Part shown: positions 1-9,100 of the stretch, one piece after another
Position numbering within the stretch: the stretch's first letter is position 1
How the letters are laid out: each line of letters begins with the position of its first letter
The notes under the pieces: model-generated
Seen by the model: only the letters and a program-made list of their open reading frames with translations
Database searches by the model: none
What the model was told of the DNA's origin: nothing
Source of the DNA: Acidovorax sp. YS12
GTDB taxonomy: Bacteria; Pseudomonadota; Gammaproteobacteria; Burkholderiales; Burkholderiaceae_C
Reading direction: 5' to 3'
NCBI GenBank assembly: GCA_021496925.1
Contig: CP053915.1
Coordinates: forward strand, 2,748,501 to 2,812,500
Length of the DNA stretch: 64,000 nt
Position numbers and translations under genes: made by a program

Positions 1-1312
1 TGATGGCGATCAGCGATACCAGCGCGCACAGGGCGATGAAGATGGCCACCGGCACATAGCTGCCATGATAGCGGGCCACCAGCGCCGTGGCGATCAGCGG
101 CATGGGACCGCCGACCAGCGCCGCGCCCACCTGATAGCCCAGCGAGATGCCGGTGTAACGCACGTTGGGCGGGAAGCTTTCGGCGAAAAAAGTGCCAAGC
201 ACAGAGCCATAAGTGGACCAGATGATGGAGAAGCCGATCACCACGGCAACCGTTGCGACCAACGAGGAGCCCTGGTTCAGCAGCCAGAAATAGGGACCGG
301 CGTAGACGGCGATGGCGACCGTGCCCAGGATGAACAGCTTCTTGCGGCCAATGCGGTCGGACAACGCGCCGAAATACAGCATCACCGGCACCGCAATCAG
401 CGCGGCGATCAGCACCACGTTGAGCGCGTCCACGCGCTTGTAGCCCAGACCCACCAGGTACGAGATGGTGAACGTGGCGAACAGGAAGAAAGTCGAGGTT
501 TCGACGAACTTGGCGCCAATGGCGATCAGCACCGGGCGCCAGTGCTTGGTGAGCGTCTCCATCAGGGGCATCCGCTGGTGCTGCGAGCCCTTGGGATTGG
601 CCTTGGCCTCGGCGGCCACCTTGCGGAACGACGGCGTTTCCTCCACCTTGTTGCGGATCCACATGCCAATCAGCACCAGCACGATGGACAGCACGAACGG
701 AATGCGCCAGCCATAGGACAAGAAGGCCTCCTCCGAGAACACGGTGCTCAGGCCCGAGGTCGCCAGATTGCCCAGCGCCAGGCCGAACAGTGCGCCCGTC
801 TGCGGCACTGCGCCAAAGAAGCCGCGCTTGTTGGCGGGCGAATACTCCACCGCCAGCAACACACCGCCACCCCACTCACCGCCCAGCGCCAGGCCTTGCA
901 GCAGGCGCAGGATGGTCAGCAGAATCGGCGCCCAGACGCCGATCTGGTCGTAGGTGGGCGTCAGGCCGATCAGCACAGTGGACAGGCCCATGATGGACAG
1001 CGTGATGACCAGCGTCTTCTTGCGGCCGACCCGGTCGCCGACGTGGGCGAACACGATCCCGCCGATGGGCCGGATCAGGAACGCCAGAGCGAACGAGGCG
1101 AGCGCCAGCAACTGGCTGGTGATCGGGTCGCCGGACGGGAAAAATAGCTTGGCAAAAACGATGGACGACATGGTTCCGTAGAGAAAATAGTCGTACCACT
1201 CGATGGTGCTGCCCACGGCGCTGCCGAAAAGCGCGCGGCGGCGATCGGCATCGCTGATGGCGGTCTGCGCGCCGTGCGCTTGTGCCGGCTGGCCAAGTTG
1301 TTGTGCGGTCAT
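1..1312 (-). CDS. MHS-family MFS transporter (3' end beyond window)
   Basis: Translating the minus strand from the ATG at 1312 gives about 437 residues of a 12-helix major facilitator; the C-terminus lies beyond the left edge. An early IEWYDYFLYG segment, then GDRVGRKKTL between helices 2 and 3, and a second copy of that loop (SDRIGRKKLF) are hallmarks of the metabolite:H+ symporter subfamily, which imports organic acids such as shikimate, citrate or ketoglutarate. It lies 144 bp downstream of the aldolase gene on the same strand, so it may import the aromatic or dicarboxylic substrate of that pathway. The substrate is inference from position only. Confidence 0.85.
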   Translation of the reverse strand, partial: MTAQQLGQPAQAHGAQTAISDADRRRALFGSAVGSTIEWYDYFLYGTMSSIVFAKLFFPSGDPITSQLLALASFALAFLIRPIGGIVFAHVGDRVGRKKTLVITLSIMGLSTVLIGLTPTYDQIGVWAPILLTILRLLQGLALGGEWGGGVLLAVEYSPANKRGFFGAVPQTGALFGLALGNLATSGLSTVFSEEAFLSYGWRIPFVLSIVLVLIGMWIRNKVEETPSFRKVAAEAKANPKGSQHQRMPLMETLTKHWRPVLIAIGAKFVETSTFFLFATFTISYLVGLGYKRVDALNVVLIAALIAVPVMLYFGALSDRIGRKKLFILGTVAIAVYAGPYFWLLNQGSSLVATVAVVIGFSIIWSTYGSVLGTFFAESFPPNVRYTGISLGYQVGAALVGGPMPLIATALVARYHGSYVPVAIFIALCALVSLIAI

Positions 1313-1456
1313 GTTGCTTGTCTCACAGGTGTTTGACCCGGCCGCGAGAGCCACTGCCGGGCCTGCCGAAGCGGCCGCCCACGACACCGCCGGGGCACAT
1401 CGCAGGGATGTGCCCAGCCAGAATCGCAGGCGCCTGCCCGGCTTCTTAGAGCGTGT

Positions 1457-2500
1457 CTACGCTCTTGGGGAAAGGTCTCGGCCGCGGCGCTGCTTCAGCA
1501 GATCCAACGCCACGTCGACGATCATGTCTTCCTGCCCGCCCACCATGCGCCGGCGGCCCAGTTCCACGAGGATGTCCACCGTCTTGAGGCCGTATTTGGC
1601 TGCGGCCGCCTCGCTGTGGCGCAAGAAGCTGCTGTACACGCCGGCGTAGCCCAGTGCCAGCGTCTCGCGGTCCACGCGCACCGGGCGATCCTGCAGCGGG
1701 CGCACGATGTCGTCGGCCGCGTCGAGCAGTTTGTAGAGGTCAGTGCCGTGGTTCCAGCCCATGCGGTCGATGGCGGCAATGAATGCCTCCAGCGGCGCAT
1801 TGCCGGCGCCCGCGCCCATGCCGGCCAGGCTGGCATCCACGCGGTCGCAGCCTTCTTCCACAGCCACGATGGAGTTGGCCACGCCCAAGCTCAGGTTGTG
1901 GTGAGCGTGCATGCCCGTCTGGGTTTCCGGCTTGAGCGTGTCTTTGAAGGCCCGGAAGCGCTCGCGCACATCCTGCATGCCCAGCGCACCGCCCGAGTCG
2001 ACCACGTAGCAGCAGGTGGCGCCATAGCTCTCCATGAGCTTGGCCTGCTGTGCCAGCGCTTGCGGCGTGGTCATGTGACTCATCATGAGGAAACCCACGG
2101 CTTCCATGCCGAGGTTGCGGGCGTACTCGATATGCTGCTTGGACACGTCGGCCTCCGTGCAGTGGGTGGCGACCCGCACCACGCGCACGCCGGCGTCGTA
2201 GGCGTTCTTCAGGTCGTGCACGGTGCCGATGCCCGGCAGCAGTAGCGTGGCGATCTCCGCGTGCTTGACCACGCTGGCGACAGCCTCGATCCACTCCAGA
2301 TCGGTATGCGCGCCGAAGCCGTAATTGAAACTGCTGCCTTGCAGGCCGTCTCCGTGGGCGACCTCAATCGAGTCCACGCGGGCTTCGTCCAGCGCACGGG
2401 CGATTTGCTGGGCTTGCGCCACGCTGTACTGGTGGCGGATGGCGTGGCTGCCGTCGCGCAGCGTCACGTCGGAGATATAGATCTTCTTGTTGGGGATCAT
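1457..2500 (-). CDS. dmpG: 4-hydroxy-2-oxovalerate aldolase
   Basis: The product (347 residues) is the DmpG/BphI/MhpE class II pyruvate aldolase that splits 4-hydroxy-2-oxovalerate into pyruvate and acetaldehyde in meta-cleavage pathways. Near the N-terminus the HMGL-type TLRDGSHA motif supplies a metal-binding aspartate; GMHAHHNLSLG near residue 195 carries the metal-binding histidines. Length matches the family. The reading frame is open further upstream, but the ATG at 2500 gives the family N-terminus (MIPNKKIYISDVTLRDG) and lies 14 bp after the partner dehydrogenase. These enzymes form a channelling complex with the acylating acetaldehyde dehydrogenase encoded just upstream. Confidence 0.95.
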   Translation of the reverse strand: MIPNKKIYISDVTLRDGSHAIRHQYSVAQAQQIARALDEARVDSIEVAHGDGLQGSSFNYGFGAHTDLEWIEAVASVVKHAEIATLLLPGIGTVHDLKNAYDAGVRVVRVATHCTEADVSKQHIEYARNLGMEAVGFLMMSHMTTPQALAQQAKLMESYGATCCYVVDSGGALGMQDVRERFRAFKDTLKPETQTGMHAHHNLSLGVANSIVAVEEGCDRVDASLAGMGAGAGNAPLEAFIAAIDRMGWNHGTDLYKLLDAADDIVRPLQDRPVRVDRETLALGYAGVYSSFLRHSEAAAAKYGLKTVDILVELGRRRMVGGQEDMIVDVALDLLKQRRGRDLSPRA

Positions 2501-2514
2501 GGCGCAGAGCCTCC

Positions 2515-3468
2515 TCAAGCGTTTGCGGCGGCCAGCATGCGCGCGGCCATGTGTTCTGCGGTACGCAGGCCGGCGCTGGTCATGATGTCCAGGTTGCCGG
2601 CATAGGCTGGCAGGTAGTGCGCGGCCCCTTCGACCTCCAGGAAGATGGAGGTCTTCAGTCCGGTGAGCGCATCGCCCACGCCCGGAATGCGGATAGGCCT
2701 GTCGACACGGTCGAACTGCACTTGCTGCTTCAGACGGTAACCAGGCACGTAGGCCTGCACCGCGGCGGCCACCTCTTCCACCGAGCGGGCAATGGCATCT
2801 TCGTCGGCCCATGCACTCAGCGTATAGACGGTGTCACGCATGATCAGCGGCGGCTCGGCAGGGTTCAGCACGATGATGGCCTTGCCCTTGCGGGCGCCCC
2901 CCACCACCTCGATGGCCTTGGAGGTGGTTTCGGTGAATTCATCGATGTTCGCGCGCGTGCCTGGACCCGCACTCTTGCTGGAAATGGAGGCGACGATCTC
3001 ACCGTAGTGCACAACAGCCACGCGCGAGACGGCGGCCACCATCGGGATCGTGGCCTGGCCGCCGCAGGTGACCATGTTCACGTTCAGTGCATCGAGGTGT
3101 TTCTCACCATTCACCACCGGAATGCAGTAAGGGCCAATGGCCGCTGGCGTGAGGTCGATCATGCGCAGACCGGGCTTGAGGCTGCGCAGGAAGGCATCGT
3201 TGTGCACATGCGCGCCCGCACTGGTGGCGTCGAACACGAAGTCGATGTCGTCGAACACCGGCAGGCGCGCCAGCCCCTCCACCCCTTCATGGGTGGTGGC
3301 CACGCCCATGCGCGCAGCGCGTGCCAGGCCGTCCGAAGCGGCATCAATCCCGACCATGGCGCCCATTTCGATGTTCTGTCCATGGCGCAGGATCTTGATC
3401 ATCAAGTCCGTACCGATGTTGCCGCTGCCGATGACCGCGGCCTTGAGTTTCTTGCGAGCGTTTGACAC
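2515..3468 (-). CDS. dmpF: Acetaldehyde dehydrogenase (acylating)
   Basis: The product (317 residues) oxidises acetaldehyde to acetyl-CoA using NAD+ and CoA and partners DmpG. An N-terminal Rossmann motif IGSGNIGTDL is followed by the catalytic cysteine in NMVTCGGQATIPM near residue 130. Length and motifs fit the DmpF/BphJ/MhpF family closely. It is the first gene of the minus-strand run dmpF-dmpG-MFS seen here; the rest of a meta-cleavage operon (dioxygenase, hydrolase, hydratase) is not in the window. Upstream, an AT-rich gap and IS debris suggest earlier genes were lost or separated by transposition. Confidence 0.95.
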   Translation of the reverse strand: MSNARKKLKAAVIGSGNIGTDLMIKILRHGQNIEMGAMVGIDAASDGLARAARMGVATTHEGVEGLARLPVFDDIDFVFDATSAGAHVHNDAFLRSLKPGLRMIDLTPAAIGPYCIPVVNGEKHLDALNVNMVTCGGQATIPMVAAVSRVAVVHYGEIVASISSKSAGPGTRANIDEFTETTSKAIEVVGGARKGKAIIVLNPAEPPLIMRDTVYTLSAWADEDAIARSVEEVAAAVQAYVPGYRLKQQVQFDRVDRPIRIPGVGDALTGLKTSIFLEVEGAAHYLPAYAGNLDIMTSAGLRTAEHMAARMLAAANA

Positions 3469-3593
3469 GTCACTCCTGTAGCAGGGCCAAGCCCCGTTTC
3501 GACACAGCCGCGAGTGTAGGGAGTTTTTTTCAAAAGTTCAATATATGAATACACATCTCAATAAATGAGAAATAAACACCATAGGCAAAAAAA

Positions 3594-3624
3594 CCGCCAA
3601 CGCTTGACCGGCAAGCGTTGGCGG
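3594..3624 (-). terminator. Hairpin terminator, repeat family A member
   Basis: A perfect 13-bp stem (CCGCCAACGCTTG paired with CAAGCGTTGGCGG) with a 5-nt loop is followed, on the minus strand, by a run of seven T residues. This is a textbook intrinsic terminator for minus-strand transcription arriving from the IS side, which would insulate dmpF. The core belongs to the dispersed hairpin family seen about ten more times in the window. The rest of 3469-3738 is AT-rich and shows no gene. Confidence 0.7.
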
Positions 3625-3738
3625 CTTCTGCGTCGAAAGCGCCTGGGTACAGCCTCTGCGGCGAGGACGATGCAAAACGCGTGGATGAATCCAGCGTACC
3701 GGCTTCTCTTACATAGTCCGTCCTGAACAATTCCGTTC

Positions 3739-4593
3739 TCAGCCGCAAGCGGGACGGCGATCACCGGATGCGGGGATCAGTGCAACGCTGACCGCCCGCA
3801 TCGACAGCCCGAATCGGGCGCAACAAAGCAGCAGCGCGGCCAGGATCAGGCGCAGGTCGCGCCCAGCGCCGCACATCACTGCATGCAGCGCATCGCCCAG
3901 CGCGCCCTTGAGCGGGTTGCGGGCGAGGCGCCCGTCCATCTTCATGTGCCCGATGGCCGGCTCGATGGCACTGCGCCTCTTGATCATGGCCTTGAGCGTT
4001 CGGGTGACGCCTCGCTTCTGGCCTGACATCAGGATGCGCACGCCTTCGATTGCCACGCCCCGGTAGCCCTTGTCCACGATGGCCGTGGCCGCCAGCCTGT
4101 CCGTGCCGGTGAGGATGCCCACCGTCTCGGCCAGGGTGTGGCCGTCGTAGGGGTTGCCCGGCATGGAGCGCATGCCCACCACCAGACCTTCCTTCAACGT
4201 AGTGGCGATGCTGACCTTCACGCCGAACTCGTACGGGGTCCTGGCCTTGCCTTTGCTGATGCATTCGACCTCGGGCGCGTGCAACGCGTACAGCTTGTTC
4301 TTGTCCTTCGTGCGCTGCGCCAGTATGCGGCCAGTGCGCTGCAGCAGATCCTGCACCTTGGCCCTGGCCGCCTCGGGCAGCACGTGCAGTTGGCGAGCCA
4401 CCTCGCGGTGCACGCGGCCCACGCGGGTGCGCAGCGTGCGCACGGCCCGGCGCATGCGCTTGTACTGCTTGGCGTGCGCGTAGCGCCCGATCTGTGCGGC
4501 CAAGCGTACCAGCGGGTGGCGCATGTTGATCTGCTCGTCCTGGCGCGCGCGGAACAACTCGCCGGTCTGGGGCTGGGGAGGCTTTGAGCGCAT
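3739..4593 (-). pseudogene. IS5-superfamily transposase, internally deleted
   Basis: From the ATG at 4593 the frame encodes 284 residues that begin like IS1478-type transposases (TGELFRAR, then RHPLVRLA) but jump straight to a late segment (RRAVRTLRTRVGRV). The roughly 100 residues normally between them, including the first catalytic aspartate region, are missing. The C-terminal half (YEFGVKVSIATTL, DKGYRGV, SAIEPAIGHMKMDGRL) is intact and unlike the transposase of the neighbouring complete IS, so this is a different element. Its upstream end is cut 20 bp beyond the start by the IS at 4614. I call it a non-functional remnant; the deletion size is inferred from memory of the family. Confidence 0.75.
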
Positions 4594-4613
4594 CGGATTG
4601 CTCGGAGATATTT

Positions 4614-5895
4614 GGGAACCTCTCACAACCCCATGATTGACGGATCCGAATAGGCACAATTGGACGCCAGCCGTTTTGAATGCGCGATGAGGCCTTACGG
4701 CGGTCTGCACCTCGTGCATTGAGGGGCCTTGCAGCCCCGATGGCTCAGGCTTTCGCCGTTTGCAGGCGCACCTGTGCCTTGGTGGTCGCCGGTTTGAAGA
4801 ACGCATCCACGCCTCGCTCAAGGAACGAGGCCAGGCGCTTCATGTTGTAGCAGGCAGCCATCATCGTCATCGCCACCGTGGCCCGCGCCTGCCCGATCGT
4901 GCGCACGAACTTGCCGCCCATGTGCCGGATGCCGGCAAACGCATGTTCGACCCGGGCACGCTTGCTGGCAATGCGCTGGTTGCGCCGCTTCTGGCACTCG
5001 CTCAGGGGCTGGCCCGGCTGGGCCCTGCGCTGCATCGCATCCACGAATCCCAGCACTTGCAGCATCTGGCGCCTTTGGCGGCTCGGGTAGGCCTTGTCCG
5101 CATGCACTGCCCGCCCGGTGTTGTGCATGTCCAGCACCTCGTCGAAGTGGTGTCCGTCGTGCTCGCTGGCCGTGCCCGTGGCGATGCGGCGGATGAAGCC
5201 GTGCTTGAGGTCCACGCTCACGCTGAGCTTGTAGCCGAAGTAGCTCTTGCCGTGCTTCTTCGTGTGCGTGGCATCCACATCCCTTTGCCGGCGCTCGGCC
5301 TCGCTCCAATCGGGCGTTCTGCCTTCGGCCAGGGCCTCGCGCTCCGGCCTGTCCAGGCGCTGGCGCGGCGCGGGCACCAGCGTCGCATCGATGGCTTGTC
5401 CGCCCCGGGCCATGTAGCCATGGCGGTGCAGTTGCGCATCCACTCCCTGGAACAGCACCGTGGCCCCATCCACGCCCAGCCGCTCGCCGAAGCGCCAGAT
5501 CGTGTTGCGGTCCGGCACGTTCATCGCATCCTGCAGCAGGCAAAAGCGCTGGTAGCTCGCCCGATCCAGCAACTGGTACTCCATCTGCTCATCGGACAGG
5601 TTGTACAGCCGCTTCAAGACCAGGATGCGCACCATCACCTCGGTGGGATAGGCCGGCCGGCCACCCCGGCGGCCATCGCCACGCTCGATCAAGGCATCCA
5701 CCAGCCCGGCCAGGGCTCCGAAGTCGATGTGCCGCGCGATCACCTGCAGCGGATCGCCCACCTCGTCCCTCTTGTGCTGGCGCGAGGCCTCGGCGAACAG
5801 GTCAAACTTCAGCGCGCTGCGGGGTGTGATCATGGCAAGGGGCGGGTCAGGCTTCTCGGGTCAGGAAGAGAGCGGATGGGTTTTGAGAGGTTCCC
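4614..5895 (-). mobile_element. IS5-family insertion sequence, copy 1 (1282 bp)
   Basis: Terminal inverted repeats GGGAACCTCTCACAACCC (left) and GGGTTTTGAGAGGTTCCC (right) enclose one transposase gene. An element of exactly the same length occurs at 18277-19558. Flanking bases are ATTT on the left and AATT on the right, so no target-site duplication is visible, unlike copy 2. That points to recombination between copies or an adjacent deletion after insertion. Confidence 0.9.
4745..5833 (-). CDS. IS5-family transposase (copy 1)
   Basis: The product (362 residues) is an intact DDE transposase of the IS5 family. An N-terminal helical domain (EVMVRILVLKRLYNLSDEQMEYQLLD) is followed by the DDE core with the first aspartate in QAIDATLVPAP, a second in VHADKAY, and the late R/E segment ASKRARVEHAFAGIRHMGG. 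The C-terminus (MMAACYNMKRL) is also typical. It differs from copy 2 at only about eight residues. The frame is uninterrupted, so the element may still be active. Confidence 0.92.
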   Translation of the reverse strand: MITPRSALKFDLFAEASRQHKRDEVGDPLQVIARHIDFGALAGLVDALIERGDGRRGGRPAYPTEVMVRILVLKRLYNLSDEQMEYQLLDRASYQRFCLLQDAMNVPDRNTIWRFGERLGVDGATVLFQGVDAQLHRHGYMARGGQAIDATLVPAPRQRLDRPEREALAEGRTPDWSEAERRQRDVDATHTKKHGKSYFGYKLSVSVDLKHGFIRRIATGTASEHDGHHFDEVLDMHNTGRAVHADKAYPSRQRRQMLQVLGFVDAMQRRAQPGQPLSECQKRRNQRIASKRARVEHAFAGIRHMGGKFVRTIGQARATVAMTMMAACYNMKRLASFLERGVDAFFKPATTKAQVRLQTAKA

Positions 5896-6190
5896 AATTG
5901 CAAGAAAACAGGGACTGGCAAAACCATACCTTGCAAATACTGCGCCCTTTAATCAGAAAAACTACGAGTCAGATCAACGGTTTGCAGTTTTTTCAGGGCG
6001 GACTATTTACCACAAATCGCTGGGCTGTAAAAACCATCAGAACAAACAAATCGCATCAAAAGTAAAAAACAAGGCACCCAATTCGCAATTTTTTGTAAAA
6101 ACAATTTGCATCTGAAAACGCCGCCGCCGGCTTTTGACAAGCAATTTTTTTTCATCAAGAATCGCTCGCAAATAATTGCAATCACAAGCC
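5896..6190. other. AT-rich leader region, no gene seen
   Basis: This 295-bp gap between the IS and the giant secreted protein is markedly AT-richer than the rest of the window and shows no convincing reading frame or RNA gene. It probably holds the promoter and 5' leader of the downstream gene. The base composition suggests acquired DNA. Confidence 0.5.
6134..6162 (+). promoter_or_regulatory. Candidate sigma-70 promoter for the 2010-residue protein
   Basis: A consensus -35 (TTGACA, 6134-6139) is followed after 17 bp by AAGAAT (6157-6162), a four-of-six match to the -10 box. It sits about 30 bp before the chosen start codon in AT-rich DNA. This is pattern matching only. Confidence 0.35.
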
Positions 6191-9100
6191 ATGACGCATA
6201 GAAAAAAGCACGCAAACATGTGCAAATGGGGTGGGAGGATTTCGCAACTGCTGTCATCAGCGTTGCTTTTTTTATTGCTGGGCATGCAATTTCTATTGCC
6301 TGCCCATGCCGGCAACTCAGAAACCGCGAGAGGAGTCGCCTGGCTTCAAGGACAGGTATCCGCCAGCGGCGCTGTGGTAACGCGCTCGCGTTTCGCGACA
6401 TCGGCCCAATCGCAATGCGAAGCGGCACAAACACTGCTTGGCCTTGCAGGCAACAATATGCAGGTCGCGGCCATCATTCATGCGATGCCCGAGACAGGGG
6501 ATGACGTTCCCACCGAATCCCTCGCCTGCAAGGCCGCACTGCAGCGCCAGCAAGGCAGCGCTCCCGGAGCGGCACTTGCCACACGCTATATTGCCGACAA
6601 GGGTTTCGCCACATATGCCGACGAATGGGTTCCTGGCGTGATCGACACCGCCTGGGGTTTCATCGCGACCGAGAATCCATCCGCCATCCAGCGCAAGGGC
6701 ACGCTTGAATGGCTGGCGTCCAAACAGGCCGCAGGCTTCTTCAAGGTCGGGGGCCATTCCAATATCTACGCCACCGCCATCGTTTTGCGCGCCTTGAACG
6801 CCGATGCGCTCAAAAGCGCCACCACCCTGGCACTGGCAAGACCCGCAGCCCAGGCACTGCTCGGCAAACAGAAAGTGGCGGGGAACTGGGCGGACAGCCC
6901 CATGCTCACCGCATTGGCATTCGAAGCGGTACATCCCTACACCGCCGCGCTGCCGCAATTGGGGCCTGCAGTCGAGGCCTTTCTGCTCGCACAGCAAAAA
7001 CCGAATGGCTCCTGGAACGATGACCCCTACACCACCGCTCTGGCCCTGCGGGCCTTGGCGCTCGTCGGCGTGAAGCCCACGGATCCGGAACAGCAGGCCA
7101 ACTCCGCCATCGTCAAAGGCACGGTTTACGACGAAGCCACGAATTCGCCATTGGCGGGCGCCTCGATCGCCGCGCTCTCCTCGTCCGGCGGAACGCCAGT
7201 CGTGGCGCAGTCCGATGCCAACGGCCACTACACGCTGCAGATTTCACCGGCGGGGCAACTCGTCATTTCCGTCACGAAAGACGGCTACAGCCTGGTGACG
7301 GCCCATGCATACGTCCCGCCGCAAGAGACGCTATTGTTCTCACCATCGCTGGCGGCAGTCATTGGCAGCGCACCGGGAGGCGGCGCCACACCCACCACCG
7401 CCGCACTGTCCGGCAGCGTGACCCAGGCATCCGACGGGCAGCCGCTGGCCGCCGTCCTGATCACCGCGCGCGACAGCAGCACCGGCACGACCTACTCTGC
7501 CACCACGGATGCCTTGGGCGCCTTCAGCATCACGGGCATCCCCCCCGGCACGCTGGTCGTTTCCGCTGAAAAAACCGGCTGGCAAACCATCTCGGCATCC
7601 GCCACGCTGCAGGCCAACACCACCGGCCTGTTCTCCCCGGCGCTGCAGTTGTCCTCCGCCGCAGGCGCCAGCCCGGTTCCCATCGAAGGCAAGGTGATCG
7701 ACGCCCAGAGCAAGTCCCCCCTGGAAAGCGTCAAGGTCCGCATCAAGAGCCCGGCGGGCACGATCGACGTCTCCACCGATGCCAACGGCTTCTTCTCCGC
7801 CACCACATCGCCGGGTGAAGTTCTCGTCAGCTACAGCAAGGACGGGTACGGCCCAGCCACCCAGTCCGCCTTCGTCACGGCCGGTGCACGCATCGACGCC
7901 GGCGTGGTGGAGCTTGCCGCGGCCACACTCATCAGCACGCTGCACGGCCGCGTGCTCGACACCGCCGGCGCGCCGATCGCGTCGGCCACGGTCACCATTG
8001 GAGCGCTGAGCGCCACCACGGGCGCAGCGGGCGCCTACGTGCTCGACGGACTTTCCGGCACCCAATGGTCGGTGGAAGTCGCGGCGGCAGGCTATGCAAC
8101 GCGCACGTTCGAGCTGCGCATCAGCGCGCCTGGCGCCATTGCCCAGGACTTCGTGCTTCCGTCATCCGCCGGCGAGGCCTATCTCGACCTCTCGAACCTG
8201 ACCGCAAGCCCCTGGTCCGCCACGATCAACCAGGTCATCCAGGCCAGCCTGCGCATCGGCAACACCTCCGCCCTGCCCATGACCAGCAGCGTTGCCATGG
8301 AAGTGCAGGCCAGCAGCGGCGCCGTGGTGGCGACGCTACCCGTACTCGACGCCACCGGCATTCCCCACGGGGACGTCACCCTGCAACCCGGCGAGAGCAT
8401 CGACGTGGCATTCCGCTGGAACACCACCACCAACGCGGCGGGCAGCTACAGCCTGATCGCCAAGCTCATCGAGCCCGGCTCGCGCAGCAAGGACAACCCG
8501 ACCGGCAACGTCACCGGCAGCTTGCGCACGGCCGTTGCGCTTACCGAAACGGCGCTGTTCGCCGGCGCCGTCAACGCCGACCCGCCCGTGGTGCAAAGCG
8601 GCGCCAACACGCCCGTGCGCTTCAGCGCCATTCTCAAGAACACCGGCAACGTCCCATTGCCCGCAGGCGCCTACACCCTCAAGGTCTCCAACGCCACCAG
8701 CAACGCACTGGCGCACCAAGCCGCCGTCCAAGTGCCCGCCATCGCGCTCGACGGCTACCAGGAGGTCGATTTCGGCACATGGACGCCCACCAAGGCCGCG
8801 AGCCTGAAAGTGGAAGTCGTCGCGGGCCATGCGCCAGGGGCCGCCATCCAGACCACGCTGTACGTCGGCGACCTCGCCAAGGCGGACTTCACGGTGGATA
8901 AAACCATCGTCCCCCCGGGCGACCAGACCGCCAAGGGCAAGATCCGCATCACCGGGCTCGACATGGCGTCCGGCAGCAGCACCGACTCGTTCGCGCCGCT
9001 CATACGCGACGCCGTGACCAAGGCCGTGCGCTACGGCGACGACTACGCCTACGCCCACCACGTGGCCGACCTCAAATGCTTTGCCTGCCACGTGCAAACG

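Noticed and set aside
6176..6190. TTG at 6176 as start of the giant protein
   Set aside because: The ATG five codons later gives a standard signal peptide without needing a rare start, and neither has a strong ribosome site.
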